Source: Flammeovirga kamogawensis
GTDB lineage: Bacteria; Bacteroidota; Bacteroidia; Cytophagales; Flammeovirgaceae
DNA: 64,000 nucleotides
Reading direction: 5' to 3'
Assembly (NCBI RefSeq): GCF_018736065.1
Contig: NZ_CP076128.1
Location: 4,279,001 to 4,343,000 of the forward strand
In this document: positions 18,599 to 26,845 of the stretch, piece by piece
Layout of the letters: each line of letters starts with the position of its first letter
How positions within the stretch are numbered: the stretch's first letter is position 1
Translations under genes and position numbers: made by a program
The notes under the pieces: generated by a model
What the model saw: only the letters and a program-made list of their open reading frames with translations
Database searches by the model: none
What the model was told of the DNA's origin: nothing

Positions 18599-18630
18599 AA
18601 AAAAGGACTGTGGGGAAGCAGTCCTTTTTT
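18599..18630 (-). terminator. Intrinsic terminator of the 18632-19102 gene
   Basis: A 12-base stem (18599-18610 with 18619-18630, core AAGGACTG) gives a T-run on the minus strand directly after the lipoprotein stop codon. It also lies just upstream of the helicase gene. Confidence 0.85.
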
Positions 18631-18631
18631 A

Positions 18632-19102
18632 TTAAATGCGATATACATTTACCCATTCAACATAAATTAACTTAGGATTGTCTAAAAACATCTCCTTTGG
18701 TAATTGAATGTCTATGTAGGGGAGGTCTTTTACAGACGTTTTTAATTCAGAGCCTTTGAATGTTGAAACATACTGAGGCTGTCTTGGATTTGAGGAATAA
18801 AATTGCTCAAATAAATTTTTCTTGTCGGTATTAGAATAAGCTTTAAAACCTTCTAGCCTATCAAAAGGCATTCTTAGTGTTATTTCTTCGGGCCAAACAT
18901 GCCCTTCTGGACGAGTAATTGTACCCTTTCCTATGTCTGAAATTTCAGTAAAAACTATGAGTTTCTCATGGTCTAATGTATCACTAGTTTCAACTTTATG
19001 AAACCCTTTTACAGCCTCGTAGCGCACATCAGTATTTACTTCATCAGAACTACTACAGCCTAAGCAGAAGAGTGTAATAGCAATCAATAAAATACTTTTC
19101 AT
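18632..19102 (-). CDS. Hypothetical lipoprotein
   Basis: A 156-residue lipoprotein: signal MKSILLIAITLFCLGC, with the lipid-bearing Cys16 followed by SSSDE, the acidic spacer common for surface-exposed lipoproteins in this phylum. The remainder is beta-rich (RYEAVKGFHKVETSD, then KLIVFTEISDIGKGTI) with no recognised motif. It has its own terminator directly at the stop codon. Confidence 0.7.
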   Translation of the reverse strand: MKSILLIAITLFCLGCSSSDEVNTDVRYEAVKGFHKVETSDTLDHEKLIVFTEISDIGKGTITRPEGHVWPEEITLRMPFDRLEGFKAYSNTDKKNLFEQFYSSNPRQPQYVSTFKGSELKTSVKDLPYIDIQLPKEMFLDNPKLIYVEWVNVYRI

Positions 19103-19195
19103 TCTGTTAATAAATCGTGAAGTTTAAATTCCGTGTTTTAATTTATAAAATACCGAAGAAAAAATTATATATTTTTAATATTATAACATAAAAAA

Positions 19196-19249
19196 ACGCT
19201 TTACAGTATAATTTTTCTTCATAAAGTTTGAAAAATTACTGTAAAGCGT
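19196..19249 (-). terminator. Intrinsic terminator of the beta-propeller gene
   Basis: The stem ACGCTTTACAGTA (19196-19208) pairs with TACTGTAAAGCGT (19237-19249). The inner bases also partly pair, and a run of seven T follows on the minus strand. Confidence 0.85.
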
Positions 19250-19283
19250 AAATTTTTATTTGTAAACTACGTTTGTAGCTAAA

Positions 19284-20147
19284 TTAGTAACCTAGTTTGA
19301 TAATATTCAGATTGTTAGAATATTCACTTGCAATAGCCAATTCGTTTGTTCTTTTAATGTAAAGTAAACCACTTGGTCCATCTGTAGAAGATTGTATTAC
19401 TCTAGCTTCTCTTTTTAAGCTACTATTAATTTTTATAATCACGTTTTCTTTATGGTCTGCTCCCCATGCTGTGATATAATAGCTCATTGATTCGTTAAAA
19501 GTGATATCTTCTAAGTAAGGAAATTCGTTAATGGTTAAACGCAATTCAATTTCTTTACTTCTTAAGCTGTAAGTGTAAACTCCTCCACCAGTTTCTTGAG
19601 AACTTAGAATCAAGATTTCTCTTAATTTTTTATCGTAATATAATCCAGTTGGATTAATGATATCAGAACTGATAACTTCATATTTCTTAGATTTTATGGT
19701 CATTTTAAAAACCTTAGAAATAGATTTATCCGAGATGTATAAATGTGAACCATCACAAGCTATACTATGTAATGCAGTAGCACCATCAATATTTGCTTCA
19801 AACACTTGTTTAGAGGTCTTTAGTTGGTAACCAACTACTCTATTAGAATCAGCTACATATAAAATACCACCATAGGTTGTTAACCCTCTTGGGTGTAATA
19901 AGTCTTTAGCAGCAAAAACAGCACCTCCTCGGCGACCTCTTTTAATAATGCCATGATTACCAGGAGAACTAATATAAAATAGTCCTGACTTTTCATCAAA
20001 AGCTACATCAGTAGGCGTTATAAGTTTTGCATCAGGATCGGCAGTAATTGTCTTTTTGTTTTTTTTCTTTTTGCCTTCATCTTTTTGGGCAAAAACAGTA
20101 CTCGTTAAAGTTAAACAGAAAAAGAAACTAAAAATTATCTTATACAT
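19284..20147 (-). CDS. Exported six-bladed beta-propeller (SMP-30/NHL-like)
   Basis: From the ATG at 20147 the protein has 287 residues with a signal peptide (MYKIIFSFFFCLTLTSTVFAQ). The upstream ATG at 20183 falls inside the promoter box and would mask the signal. After a lysine-rich spacer come repeated blades of the NHL or gluconolactonase kind: LITPTDVAFDEKSGLFYIS, LLHPRGLTTYGGILYVADSN, ALHSIACDGSHLYISDKS, and DGPSGLLYIKRTNELAIAS. Such proteins are periplasmic binding or lactonase-type scaffolds. The exact ligand is unknown and metal ligands could not be assigned. Confidence 0.75.
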   Translation of the reverse strand: MYKIIFSFFFCLTLTSTVFAQKDEGKKKKNKKTITADPDAKLITPTDVAFDEKSGLFYISSPGNHGIIKRGRRGGAVFAAKDLLHPRGLTTYGGILYVADSNRVVGYQLKTSKQVFEANIDGATALHSIACDGSHLYISDKSISKVFKMTIKSKKYEVISSDIINPTGLYYDKKLREILILSSQETGGGVYTYSLRSKEIELRLTINEFPYLEDITFNESMSYYITAWGADHKENVIIKINSSLKREARVIQSSTDGPSGLLYIKRTNELAIASEYSNNLNIIKLGY

Positions 20148-20180
20148 ACTAAAAATTTTGTCTGCAGTTTTATTCACATG

Positions 20181-20188
20181 CAAATATA
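20181..20188 (-). promoter_or_regulatory. -7 box of the beta-propeller gene
   Basis: The minus strand reads TATATTTG, matching TAnnTTTG, about 34 bases before the ATG at 20147. Possible -33 TTG elements lie 14 or 25 bases away, neither ideal. It helps decide the start codon. Confidence 0.45.
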
Positions 20189-20263
20189 GTATTTACTTTA
20201 TACAACTATGTTTCAACAAGTAATAAAGTGTTAAAATATTATTTTATTCAATGTTGTTATGCA

Positions 20264-21076
20264 TTAAAGAAGTCCCTTTTTTATGGCTTTAGTAGCTAAT
20301 TGAATCAAGTTATTCACACTGTTTTTCTTGATCATGTTTTTTTTGTGCTTATTAACTGTTTCTGTAGAAATACTTAGTTCCTTAGCAATTTCTTTGGCAT
20401 TTAGTCCATTCGAAATTTGAATGAGGATTTCTAATTCTCTTTCAGATAAATTAATTTCTGGAGTTTGGTCTGTAGGGGAGTAAGTAAACTTTTTAATATC
20501 TATATGATGTATGTCTTTATTGATGATATTAAAAAAAGAGAGTTTATATTCCTGAATAGTAGAAATATGAGATATATCAGTAATACTAGAATAGAATTTT
20601 GTAATCTGACCATTTTTAATTTCTAAAGGAATATTCTGTTGCATAAATTGATTAATCATCCCTTTAGAATTGTTGATTCTAAAAGTAAAACTTGATCTAT
20701 AATTACATTCAAGATCTTTATAGAATAGGTAGATGAAATAATTAAAAAGCTTGTTGATAGAGTAGAGATACACTCCTATATCTTGTTTTAAGGTTATTAA
20801 ATCAAGGTTCTTGATTAATACGGATAAATCAGATTCTACCGTAGGGAACTCTAAATTGACACCTCTATTTTTTAAGACTAAAAAAGTGAATTTTTCAACA
20901 TCAATAATAAAATCTACAGTGGGCCCAAGGTAGTTAAAAGAACTACTCTGTTTAAGAATAGTATTACTTTGGTTATAAGATATATCTGTATTAGAAATTA
21001 TTTTTTTTCCTAAACCTTTATTTTTATAAATGTAAGTAAGGTCTGTAATAAAATCTGTAGTAGCTAAGTCTATCAT
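20264..21076 (-). CDS. LuxR-type HTH regulator (second of a pair)
   Basis: The 270-residue protein has a long N-terminal sensor region of unknown fold (1-200). A C-terminal LuxR/NarL helix-turn-helix follows at about 207-268: LSERELEILIQISNGLNAKE, then LSISTETVNKHKKNMIKK. No receiver or PAS motif is obvious, so the input is unknown. It lies 27 bases downstream of the second LuxR-type gene on the same strand, and their DNA-binding domains are similar, so the pair probably arose by tandem duplication and is co-transcribed. Confidence 0.8.
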   Translation of the reverse strand: MIDLATTDFITDLTYIYKNKGLGKKIISNTDISYNQSNTILKQSSSFNYLGPTVDFIIDVEKFTFLVLKNRGVNLEFPTVESDLSVLIKNLDLITLKQDIGVYLYSINKLFNYFIYLFYKDLECNYRSSFTFRINNSKGMINQFMQQNIPLEIKNGQITKFYSSITDISHISTIQEYKLSFFNIINKDIHHIDIKKFTYSPTDQTPEINLSERELEILIQISNGLNAKEIAKELSISTETVNKHKKNMIKKNSVNNLIQLATKAIKKGLL

Positions 21077-21103
21077 AAGAGTAGTATGGAGTGAATATGT
21101 TAG

Positions 21104-21793
21104 TTAAATCAATTTTAGCATTACAGCTTTTTTTATTGTATTCATAATATTAGAAGTGCCAGTTTTTGCAGTAATATTTTTCTTATGCGTACCAACAGTA
21201 TGTACACTAACATTAATTTTATCAGCTATTTGTTGGTTAGACAAACCATTACTCACTAAAAATAGAATCTCAATTTCACGATCAGATAATTGAGTAGTTC
21301 TAATATTTTGCTCCAACTCTTCTTGAGAACAAATAGAATGAAAAGAAAATTTATGTATTGACGTGATAATACTAATTCCTTCTTTACCAATATTCTGAAA
21401 ATGATCTTTAATAATAGAGACAGAAGCAGAACAAATTGCAATCTTATTATCTGTGGTTAGTTGATCTATTGAAACTTCACAAACACATTCTGAAATGGAA
21501 GTATCTTTTCTGACTAGAGGGAAATGAAAAAACACATTGTAATCATTATATGTAGTGATATGTTGATGTATAAATGTGTTGTAAATATTTATATAATTTT
21601 CAATATTTTGATCAAAGAAACTACTATCTGTAAAATGAAAATCTGAATTATTTAGAATTTCATTTTTAATATAACCTGTTTCATTTTCAAAGTTATCTGA
21701 TATACTTGAAATTGTAAGGTTTATGCAGTCGTAAGTAAAGTGAAAAGTATTACCAAGACTCAGGTATGTATCAAACCTAGTATTCTTGTTCAT
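21104..21793 (-). CDS. LuxR-type HTH regulator (first of a pair)
   Basis: The 229-residue protein has an N-terminal sensor of about 150 residues that looks PAS-like (FHFTYDCINLTISSISDNFE, then TGYIKNEILNN). A C-terminal LuxR helix-turn-helix follows at about 167-228: LSDREIEILFLVSNGLSNQQ, then INVSVHTVGTHKKNITAK. It is the upstream gene of the pair at 20264-21793. The binding helices share T-V-X-X-H-K-K-N with the neighbour, suggesting related operators. Confidence 0.8.
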   Translation of the reverse strand: MNKNTRFDTYLSLGNTFHFTYDCINLTISSISDNFENETGYIKNEILNNSDFHFTDSSFFDQNIENYINIYNTFIHQHITTYNDYNVFFHFPLVRKDTSISECVCEVSIDQLTTDNKIAICSASVSIIKDHFQNIGKEGISIITSIHKFSFHSICSQEELEQNIRTTQLSDREIEILFLVSNGLSNQQIADKINVSVHTVGTHKKNITAKTGTSNIMNTIKKAVMLKLI

Positions 21794-21873
21794 TAAAGTG
21801 AGTAGTAAAAAAGTATTTTTAAATCTGCAGTATTTAGTAGAAGCAATTTAATGGATTATTCTAATAATTAAAT

Positions 21874-21913
21874 AAAAAAGCAGTAAAGAATCGAAATCCT
21901 TTACTGCTTTTTT
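21874..21913. terminator. Intrinsic terminator after the purine permease
   Basis: A perfect 15-base stem (21874-21888 with 21899-21913, core GCAGTAAAG) with A-run and T-run at its ends. On the minus strand it ends the Tsx-permease transcript. Confidence 0.92.
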
Positions 21914-21934
21914 ATAGTTGATGTGTGTTATGTG

Positions 21935-23260
21935 TTACGCTAACGCAGCAATGTATAAGTTAATTGCAGATAATAAACCAATAACCCACATTACTTTTGA
22001 TACTCTTTTAATTTGACCACTACATAATGCAATGATTAAATAAGACAGAAAACCAAATGTTAAACCATTACTGATACTGTAAGTTAAAGGCATTAAAATA
22101 ATAGTTAAGAAAGCAGGCGCTCCCTCTACTAAATCACCAAACTCAATATCTTTTATATTTTTAAACATATAAATACCTACCATTACTAATGCAGGAGCAG
22201 TAGCAAATGCAGGAACAATAGTTACAATTGGAGCAAATAATAATGCTATTGCAAATAAAGCAGCTGTAACTACAGAAGCTAAGCCAGTTCTAGCACCCTG
22301 AGCAATTCCTGAAGCAGATTCAATATATGTTGTTGTTGTAGATGTTCCCAAAACAGAACCAATTACTGTAGCCAGTGAATCAGCTTCTAATATTCTTCCA
22401 ATTTTAGGAATATTGCCCTTTTCATCCACCATTTTAGCTTCATAAGAACAAGCAACAATAGTACCTACAGAATCAAATAAATCAACAAACATGAATGAGA
22501 AAATTGGCGCAATAAAAGCTAAATCCAATGCACTCATAATGTCTAGTTTAAAAGCAATAGGTGACATAGATGGAGGTAATGAAACAATTTCTGATGGTAA
22601 AGCTACTTCACCCATGCCCATACCTACAATTGTCATTACTATAATTCCAATTAGAATTCCTCCTCTAACTTTCATTACTTCTAAAACAACTATAAAGATT
22701 AATCCTAATAGAGCAATAATAGTTGGTGTACCTAAGTGCCCTAAACCAACTAATGTAGCAGGGTTAGAAACCACTAGACCCATATTTTTAAAACCTATAA
22801 AAGTAATAAAAAGACCGATCCCAGCCGATGTAGCCAAACGCAATGATAAAGGAATTGCATTTACAATTTTTTCCCTAACACCTAAAACAGTAAGTAGTAT
22901 AAAAGTAATTCCTGATATAAATACAATACCTAAAGCTGTTTCCCATGGTAAACCTCTACCAAGAACTAAAGCATACGTAAAAAATGCATTTAATCCCATA
23001 CCAGGAGCCATTGCAAAAGGAACTCTCGCCCATAAAGCAGCTAATAAAGTACCAATTAAAGCTGCCACACATGTAACAGTAAATAATGCACCTTTGTCCA
23101 TGCCTGCTTCTCCTAGAATACTAGGATTTACAAATATGATATAGGCCATTGTAAGGAAAGTAGTTACCCCTCCAATTACTTCTTGACGTTTGGTAGAACC
23201 GTGTTTTTTAATATTAAAAAAACGTTCTACAAATCCATTTTCTGCCTGTGAATTATTCAT
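21935..23260 (-). CDS. NCS2 purine permease (AzgA/PbuG type)
   Basis: The 441-residue, about 12-helix transporter begins FFNIKKHGSTKRQEVIGGVT. It contains TMAYIIFVNPSILGEAGMDK and the family signature MAPGMGLNAFF, then STTTTYIESASGIAQGARTG with the substrate-site Glu. These mark the AzgA/PbuG branch, proton-driven uptake of adenine, guanine or hypoxanthine. It lies 51 bases downstream of the Tsx-like outer-membrane gene, so the pair supplies nucleoside or base uptake across both membranes. Confidence 0.92.
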   Translation of the reverse strand: MNNSQAENGFVERFFNIKKHGSTKRQEVIGGVTTFLTMAYIIFVNPSILGEAGMDKGALFTVTCVAALIGTLLAALWARVPFAMAPGMGLNAFFTYALVLGRGLPWETALGIVFISGITFILLTVLGVREKIVNAIPLSLRLATSAGIGLFITFIGFKNMGLVVSNPATLVGLGHLGTPTIIALLGLIFIVVLEVMKVRGGILIGIIVMTIVGMGMGEVALPSEIVSLPPSMSPIAFKLDIMSALDLAFIAPIFSFMFVDLFDSVGTIVACSYEAKMVDEKGNIPKIGRILEADSLATVIGSVLGTSTTTTYIESASGIAQGARTGLASVVTAALFAIALLFAPIVTIVPAFATAPALVMVGIYMFKNIKDIEFGDLVEGAPAFLTIILMPLTYSISNGLTFGFLSYLIIALCSGQIKRVSKVMWVIGLLSAINLYIAALA

Positions 23261-23311
23261 TTCAGGTTTTGTTGTAGTATTAGTAAATTAATTGAATTGG
23301 TTGCAGTAAAA

Positions 23312-24157
23312 TTACCATGTTAAACGAACTGCTGCTTGTGGTGCAGTTACAGATAATTCACTGTTGTAGTGCATATATAAATCTAAACCTACTTCAAGTT
23401 TAGTAAACTCGTCAGGCATAAAATATTGACCTAAATTGTAAAGAATTCTTGGTTGAGCAAGAAAATCTGTTCCCCACATATAGTTGTTATTTTCTGTATC
23501 AACTCCATTTGGAATAAAATCGAAGAAACCTTGTAAACGGATTCCTAATTTTCTGGATAATGGGATATCATAAACACCTGTAATTTGTGCTAAGTTAGAT
23601 TGCTGACCAGCAAAAATTGCAGACTTATAGTATACCATCAACTTTAAGAAAGTATCATAGTTTGCCGTTTTAAAAGTGACACCTAAACCACCTAAAAGTG
23701 CATAATAACCAGAGTAAGATACGTTTAATTGACCTTCTGCAGAGAAATCTTTGAAAATCCAGAAACCACAATCTTTACCTGTAATTTTATTTAATGATAA
23801 CCACGGAGACCATTCTGTATATAAACGAATAGGACCTTCTGTACCTTCAACTGGTGCACCTGTTGTAGGATCAAAAATTGGAACTCCATTTTGATCAAAT
23901 TGAAGATCAGGAATCATATTGTCTGCAGCCATAAAGTTAATGAACGCATAATTACCACCGTAACTCCATTCAGAAACGTGGTCTAAAGTTAATAGCCACA
24001 TATTTCCATTGTCAGTATTGTTACCAAACTGAAAATCTTTATTGCCACTTCCATAAGCAATTTGACCAAAAGTAGAATTGTAGTTCTGAGCAACTGACTT
24101 TGTTGTTGTCAGAAAGAGTACAGAAACGAATAACGTAAGAAGTGATAAGTTTTTCAT
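23312..24157 (-). CDS. Tsx-like nucleoside-channel outer-membrane protein (DUF5020-like)
   Basis: The 281-residue protein has a signal peptide ending at SVAQ (about residue 24). Alternating beta-strands follow and it ends with an aromatic residue (AAVRLTW), as expected for an outer-membrane barrel. Segments such as WLLTLDHVSEWSYGGNYAFI and LYTEWSPWLSLNKITG, plus a C-terminal LEVGLDLYMHYN, fit the Tsx/DUF5020 nucleoside-channel group. Together with the adjacent NCS2 permease this predicts purine nucleoside or base import. The leader upstream is long and partly structured. Confidence 0.8.
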   Translation of the reverse strand: MKNLSLLTLFVSVLFLTTTKSVAQNYNSTFGQIAYGSGNKDFQFGNNTDNGNMWLLTLDHVSEWSYGGNYAFINFMAADNMIPDLQFDQNGVPIFDPTTGAPVEGTEGPIRLYTEWSPWLSLNKITGKDCGFWIFKDFSAEGQLNVSYSGYYALLGGLGVTFKTANYDTFLKLMVYYKSAIFAGQQSNLAQITGVYDIPLSRKLGIRLQGFFDFIPNGVDTENNNYMWGTDFLAQPRILYNLGQYFMPDEFTKLEVGLDLYMHYNSELSVTAPQAAVRLTW

Positions 24158-24767
24158 GATCTTGTTAAACCAGAGTTGAATAAATAAAAGAATTAGAAAA
24201 GAGAAAAGGAATATTTCCTGCTCTTGTATGAACAGATAATATTCCTTTTTCTAGAATAAAAAATGTATAGATATGCTTTCGTAAAGTTGTAATTGAATAC
24301 GACCTATTACTATCGCCTTTATCTCGAGATGCGTCTATTAAACTACCTAAAAAACTAGCAAACATTAATGCTATTATACTTGCACCATTATTTTGGTAAG
24401 GTAAACTCTTAGAAGTGTTTAAAACGTTTTTATTACGTTTAAAATGAGAGGTTTTATAAAAAGGTAATGAAAATAAAGAGAATAAATTAGTAACTCTTTT
24501 TTTACATGACTTTAACCTACGTGAGGCTGTAGTGTTAAGCTTTATGTCCTTTTTATGAAGCAAGTTTGTATTGTAGTTTCGATAGAAGTTGTGCAAATGT
24601 ATTATTTAGTTTTTTAATTTTATAACATTTTGTTAATTAATGTAATATTTAAGGGTAAAGTAGGATTTTTTTACTTCTGTTTATTTATTAATTTTTACTA
24701 AATTGAACTCACAGATGAAAATGCTTATCTTATACATATCTTAAAATTTCGTTATTTAAATAATCAG
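24158..24767. other. Intergenic region with two leader hairpins
   Basis: This 610-base gap separates the divergent Tsx-like and WG-repeat genes. Two structures could fold in the RNA of the Tsx gene: a 12-base stem AAAAGGAATATT (24204-24215) with 24238-24249, and a stem at 24512-24520 with 24529-24538 containing one bulged base. A 143-codon minus-strand reading frame (24165-24596) runs through the first hairpin and has no family features, so I treat it as non-coding. I do not recognise a known riboswitch. No clear TAnnTTTG promoter was found. Confidence 0.4.
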
Positions 24768-26660
24768 ATGAAGTCTACTATCACAATTGTACTGTTAACC
24801 CTATTTTTATGCGTAAATAATAGTTTTGCTACCAAAGAAAAAGATAAATTAATACCCGTAAGTAAAGACAATAAATGGGGATATTGTAACACTTCTAAGG
24901 ATTTGGTAATCAATTATTTATTTGATGGTGTTGAGCCCTTTAATGACAGTGGACTTGCCATAGTTACTGTTAAACAGAAAAAAGGTGTAATTGATTTAAA
25001 TGGTGAATGGGTAATTAAACCTAAATATTCAGAAATAAGACAAACTCTGAAAGACCAAGAATATATTGTCTATAACACTAAGAACAAAGCAGGGATTATT
25101 AGTGGTAGAGAAGAAAAATTATTACCAATAAAATATGATAGTATCCGAGTTTTTGATCAATTCGATACTTATTTGGTATATCAAAATAATAGCTGTGGAT
25201 TGTATAGTGTTAAAGAAAGGAAGTGGAAGATAGATCCAGTTTACAAGTCTTTAGTTTTTGATATAAATAACTTTCTTTTGATAGAGAATGAGCAAGGTGT
25301 GGGTATTTTAGATCCAATATCATATAGTATGATAACGGAGCCAAAAGTCTCTCATTCTAAAAGTAGAGGAATTGCAACAACAGAATTAATCACTTTTGAT
25401 AAATGGGATGATATAGCGGCTATAAAAACTGTAAATGGTTATAACCTTATCAATAAAAAAGGAGAATTACTTACTCAACCATCTGAAAGTCAAATTAGAG
25501 AGATTGATACTGAGTATTACCAATCGCAAGGTTTTGATATTGCAGATAATGCCCTTTATATATCTAAAAATATAATTTATTCACTAGAAGAAGATGGTAC
25601 TATTGTAACAACTGAGTTAGAAGATCATAAAATAAATCCTCATCCAAGTTTTGAAATAAAAAAGGTAACAGCTGGAAGTTATGTTCTTTTTAATGACGAT
25701 GAAGAAATCCCTCTTAAATACGATAGTTTAGTTTATTTTAATCATAGAGTTTTACAAGGTATATCTTTTGATTCAGAAACTGGAGAAACAAAACATACAT
25801 TGATATCTTTAGATGAAGAGAGCTTAGGTGAAATTCTAGTAAATGATTATGAATCTTTGAGGAGTTATTCTCCAGTGTTAGAAGGAGACAAACCTGTAGA
25901 ATGGATTATTGTAATGGATGATCAAAATAAGCAAGGGGTTTATGATATAGACTTACATGAGTTTGTTGTGGATATTAAATACGATCAACTTTATACACCT
26001 TATGTAGAAGAATATGGATTATTGATTGTTGGTAATAGAGGTGAAAAATATGCTTTTTATGATATAAATAAACAAAGCCTAGTTACTGATATGAGGTATG
26101 AATCTACTGTAGGACTTGAAATTGAACTTACACATAAAATACTTTTATTGGAACGAAAAGTGAAAGATGGGCCAGCACGTCAAGTAACTGATCTTTATTC
26201 ACTAAAGGATAAAAAGTTAACTGGTACTTCTATCAATGGGCATGCAATATCTATGAGACACCAAAAAGGGACTGTGCATTACAGTAATAACCGTAAAGGC
26301 TGGGAGCAAAATATAGATTATCAATTTTCTGAGTTTGCCCCAGAACATTACGCTTTTATGTTCTTACAAGATAAAGGTGAAGGGAAAATTGGAATTGGCT
26401 TTTTGGATAAGGATTTTAATACCGTTTTTCCATCTAAATATGCAACAGTAGAATTTGTAGAAGAAGGTAACCCTTATTTAAAAGTAACAGATTTTGAATT
26501 TAACGAAGGCATTGTGAAAACAGACGGAAGTGTTGTAGTTCCGTTAGGTAAATATGTAAGTGTAGGGGCCATGAAAGATGGTATGGCACCTGTTGTAGAT
26601 CAAAACGGAAGGTCGTTTTATATTAATGAAAAAGGAGAAGAGTATTCTGTAAATGATTGA
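24768..26660 (+). CDS. Exported WG-repeat protein
   Basis: The 630-residue protein has a signal peptide (MKSTITIVLLTLFLCVNNSFA). It then has repeated WG-type units of the form KWGYCNTSKDLVINYLFDGV, KKGVIDLNGEWVIKPKYSEI, and NKAGIISGREEKLLPIKYDS, continuing to the end (GIVKTDGSVVVPLGKYVSV). WG repeats form beta-propeller-like solenoids in envelope or secreted proteins, usually of unknown binding function. Several repeats in the middle are degenerate. It stands alone, between divergent tsx and the PrkA trio. Confidence 0.85.
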   Translation: MKSTITIVLLTLFLCVNNSFATKEKDKLIPVSKDNKWGYCNTSKDLVINYLFDGVEPFNDSGLAIVTVKQKKGVIDLNGEWVIKPKYSEIRQTLKDQEYIVYNTKNKAGIISGREEKLLPIKYDSIRVFDQFDTYLVYQNNSCGLYSVKERKWKIDPVYKSLVFDINNFLLIENEQGVGILDPISYSMITEPKVSHSKSRGIATTELITFDKWDDIAAIKTVNGYNLINKKGELLTQPSESQIREIDTEYYQSQGFDIADNALYISKNIIYSLEEDGTIVTTELEDHKINPHPSFEIKKVTAGSYVLFNDDEEIPLKYDSLVYFNHRVLQGISFDSETGETKHTLISLDEESLGEILVNDYESLRSYSPVLEGDKPVEWIIVMDDQNKQGVYDIDLHEFVVDIKYDQLYTPYVEEYGLLIVGNRGEKYAFYDINKQSLVTDMRYESTVGLEIELTHKILLLERKVKDGPARQVTDLYSLKDKKLTGTSINGHAISMRHQKGTVHYSNNRKGWEQNIDYQFSEFAPEHYAFMFLQDKGEGKIGIGFLDKDFNTVFPSKYATVEFVEEGNPYLKVTDFEFNEGIVKTDGSVVVPLGKYVSVGAMKDGMAPVVDQNGRSFYINEKGEEYSVND

Positions 26661-26788
26661 TATGTAGTTCTTTATAATTGATTTTGATTGGTTAATATCG
26701 TATATTAAGAATAATAGTTAATTCTAATAACTAATTTGTTGAGTAAAACTTGACAGATTTTTTATCTCTACAAATTTATCCAAGCTAA

Positions 26789-26820
26789 AGTTTTTCAAGT
26801 CAATCAATTGATGAAAAACT
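26789..26820 (+). promoter_or_regulatory. Inverted repeat in the prkA leader
   Basis: AGTTTTTCA (26789-26797) and TGAAAAACT (26812-26820) form a perfect 9-base inverted repeat with a 14-base spacer, 25 bases before the prkA ATG. It could be an mRNA hairpin or an operator for the stress operon. Confidence 0.45.
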
Positions 26821-26845
26821 ATTATTAACCAAATCAAAAACAACT

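Noticed and set aside
22491-23144. A long plus-strand frame opposite the purine permease.
   Set aside because: It is the antisense shadow of the NCS2 gene, whose motifs and helices are clear on the minus strand.
24165-24596. A 143-codon reading frame on the minus strand upstream of the Tsx-like gene.
   Set aside because: It shows no family motif, runs through a hairpin and overlaps the leader of the Tsx-like gene; more likely a chance open frame in AT-rich DNA.
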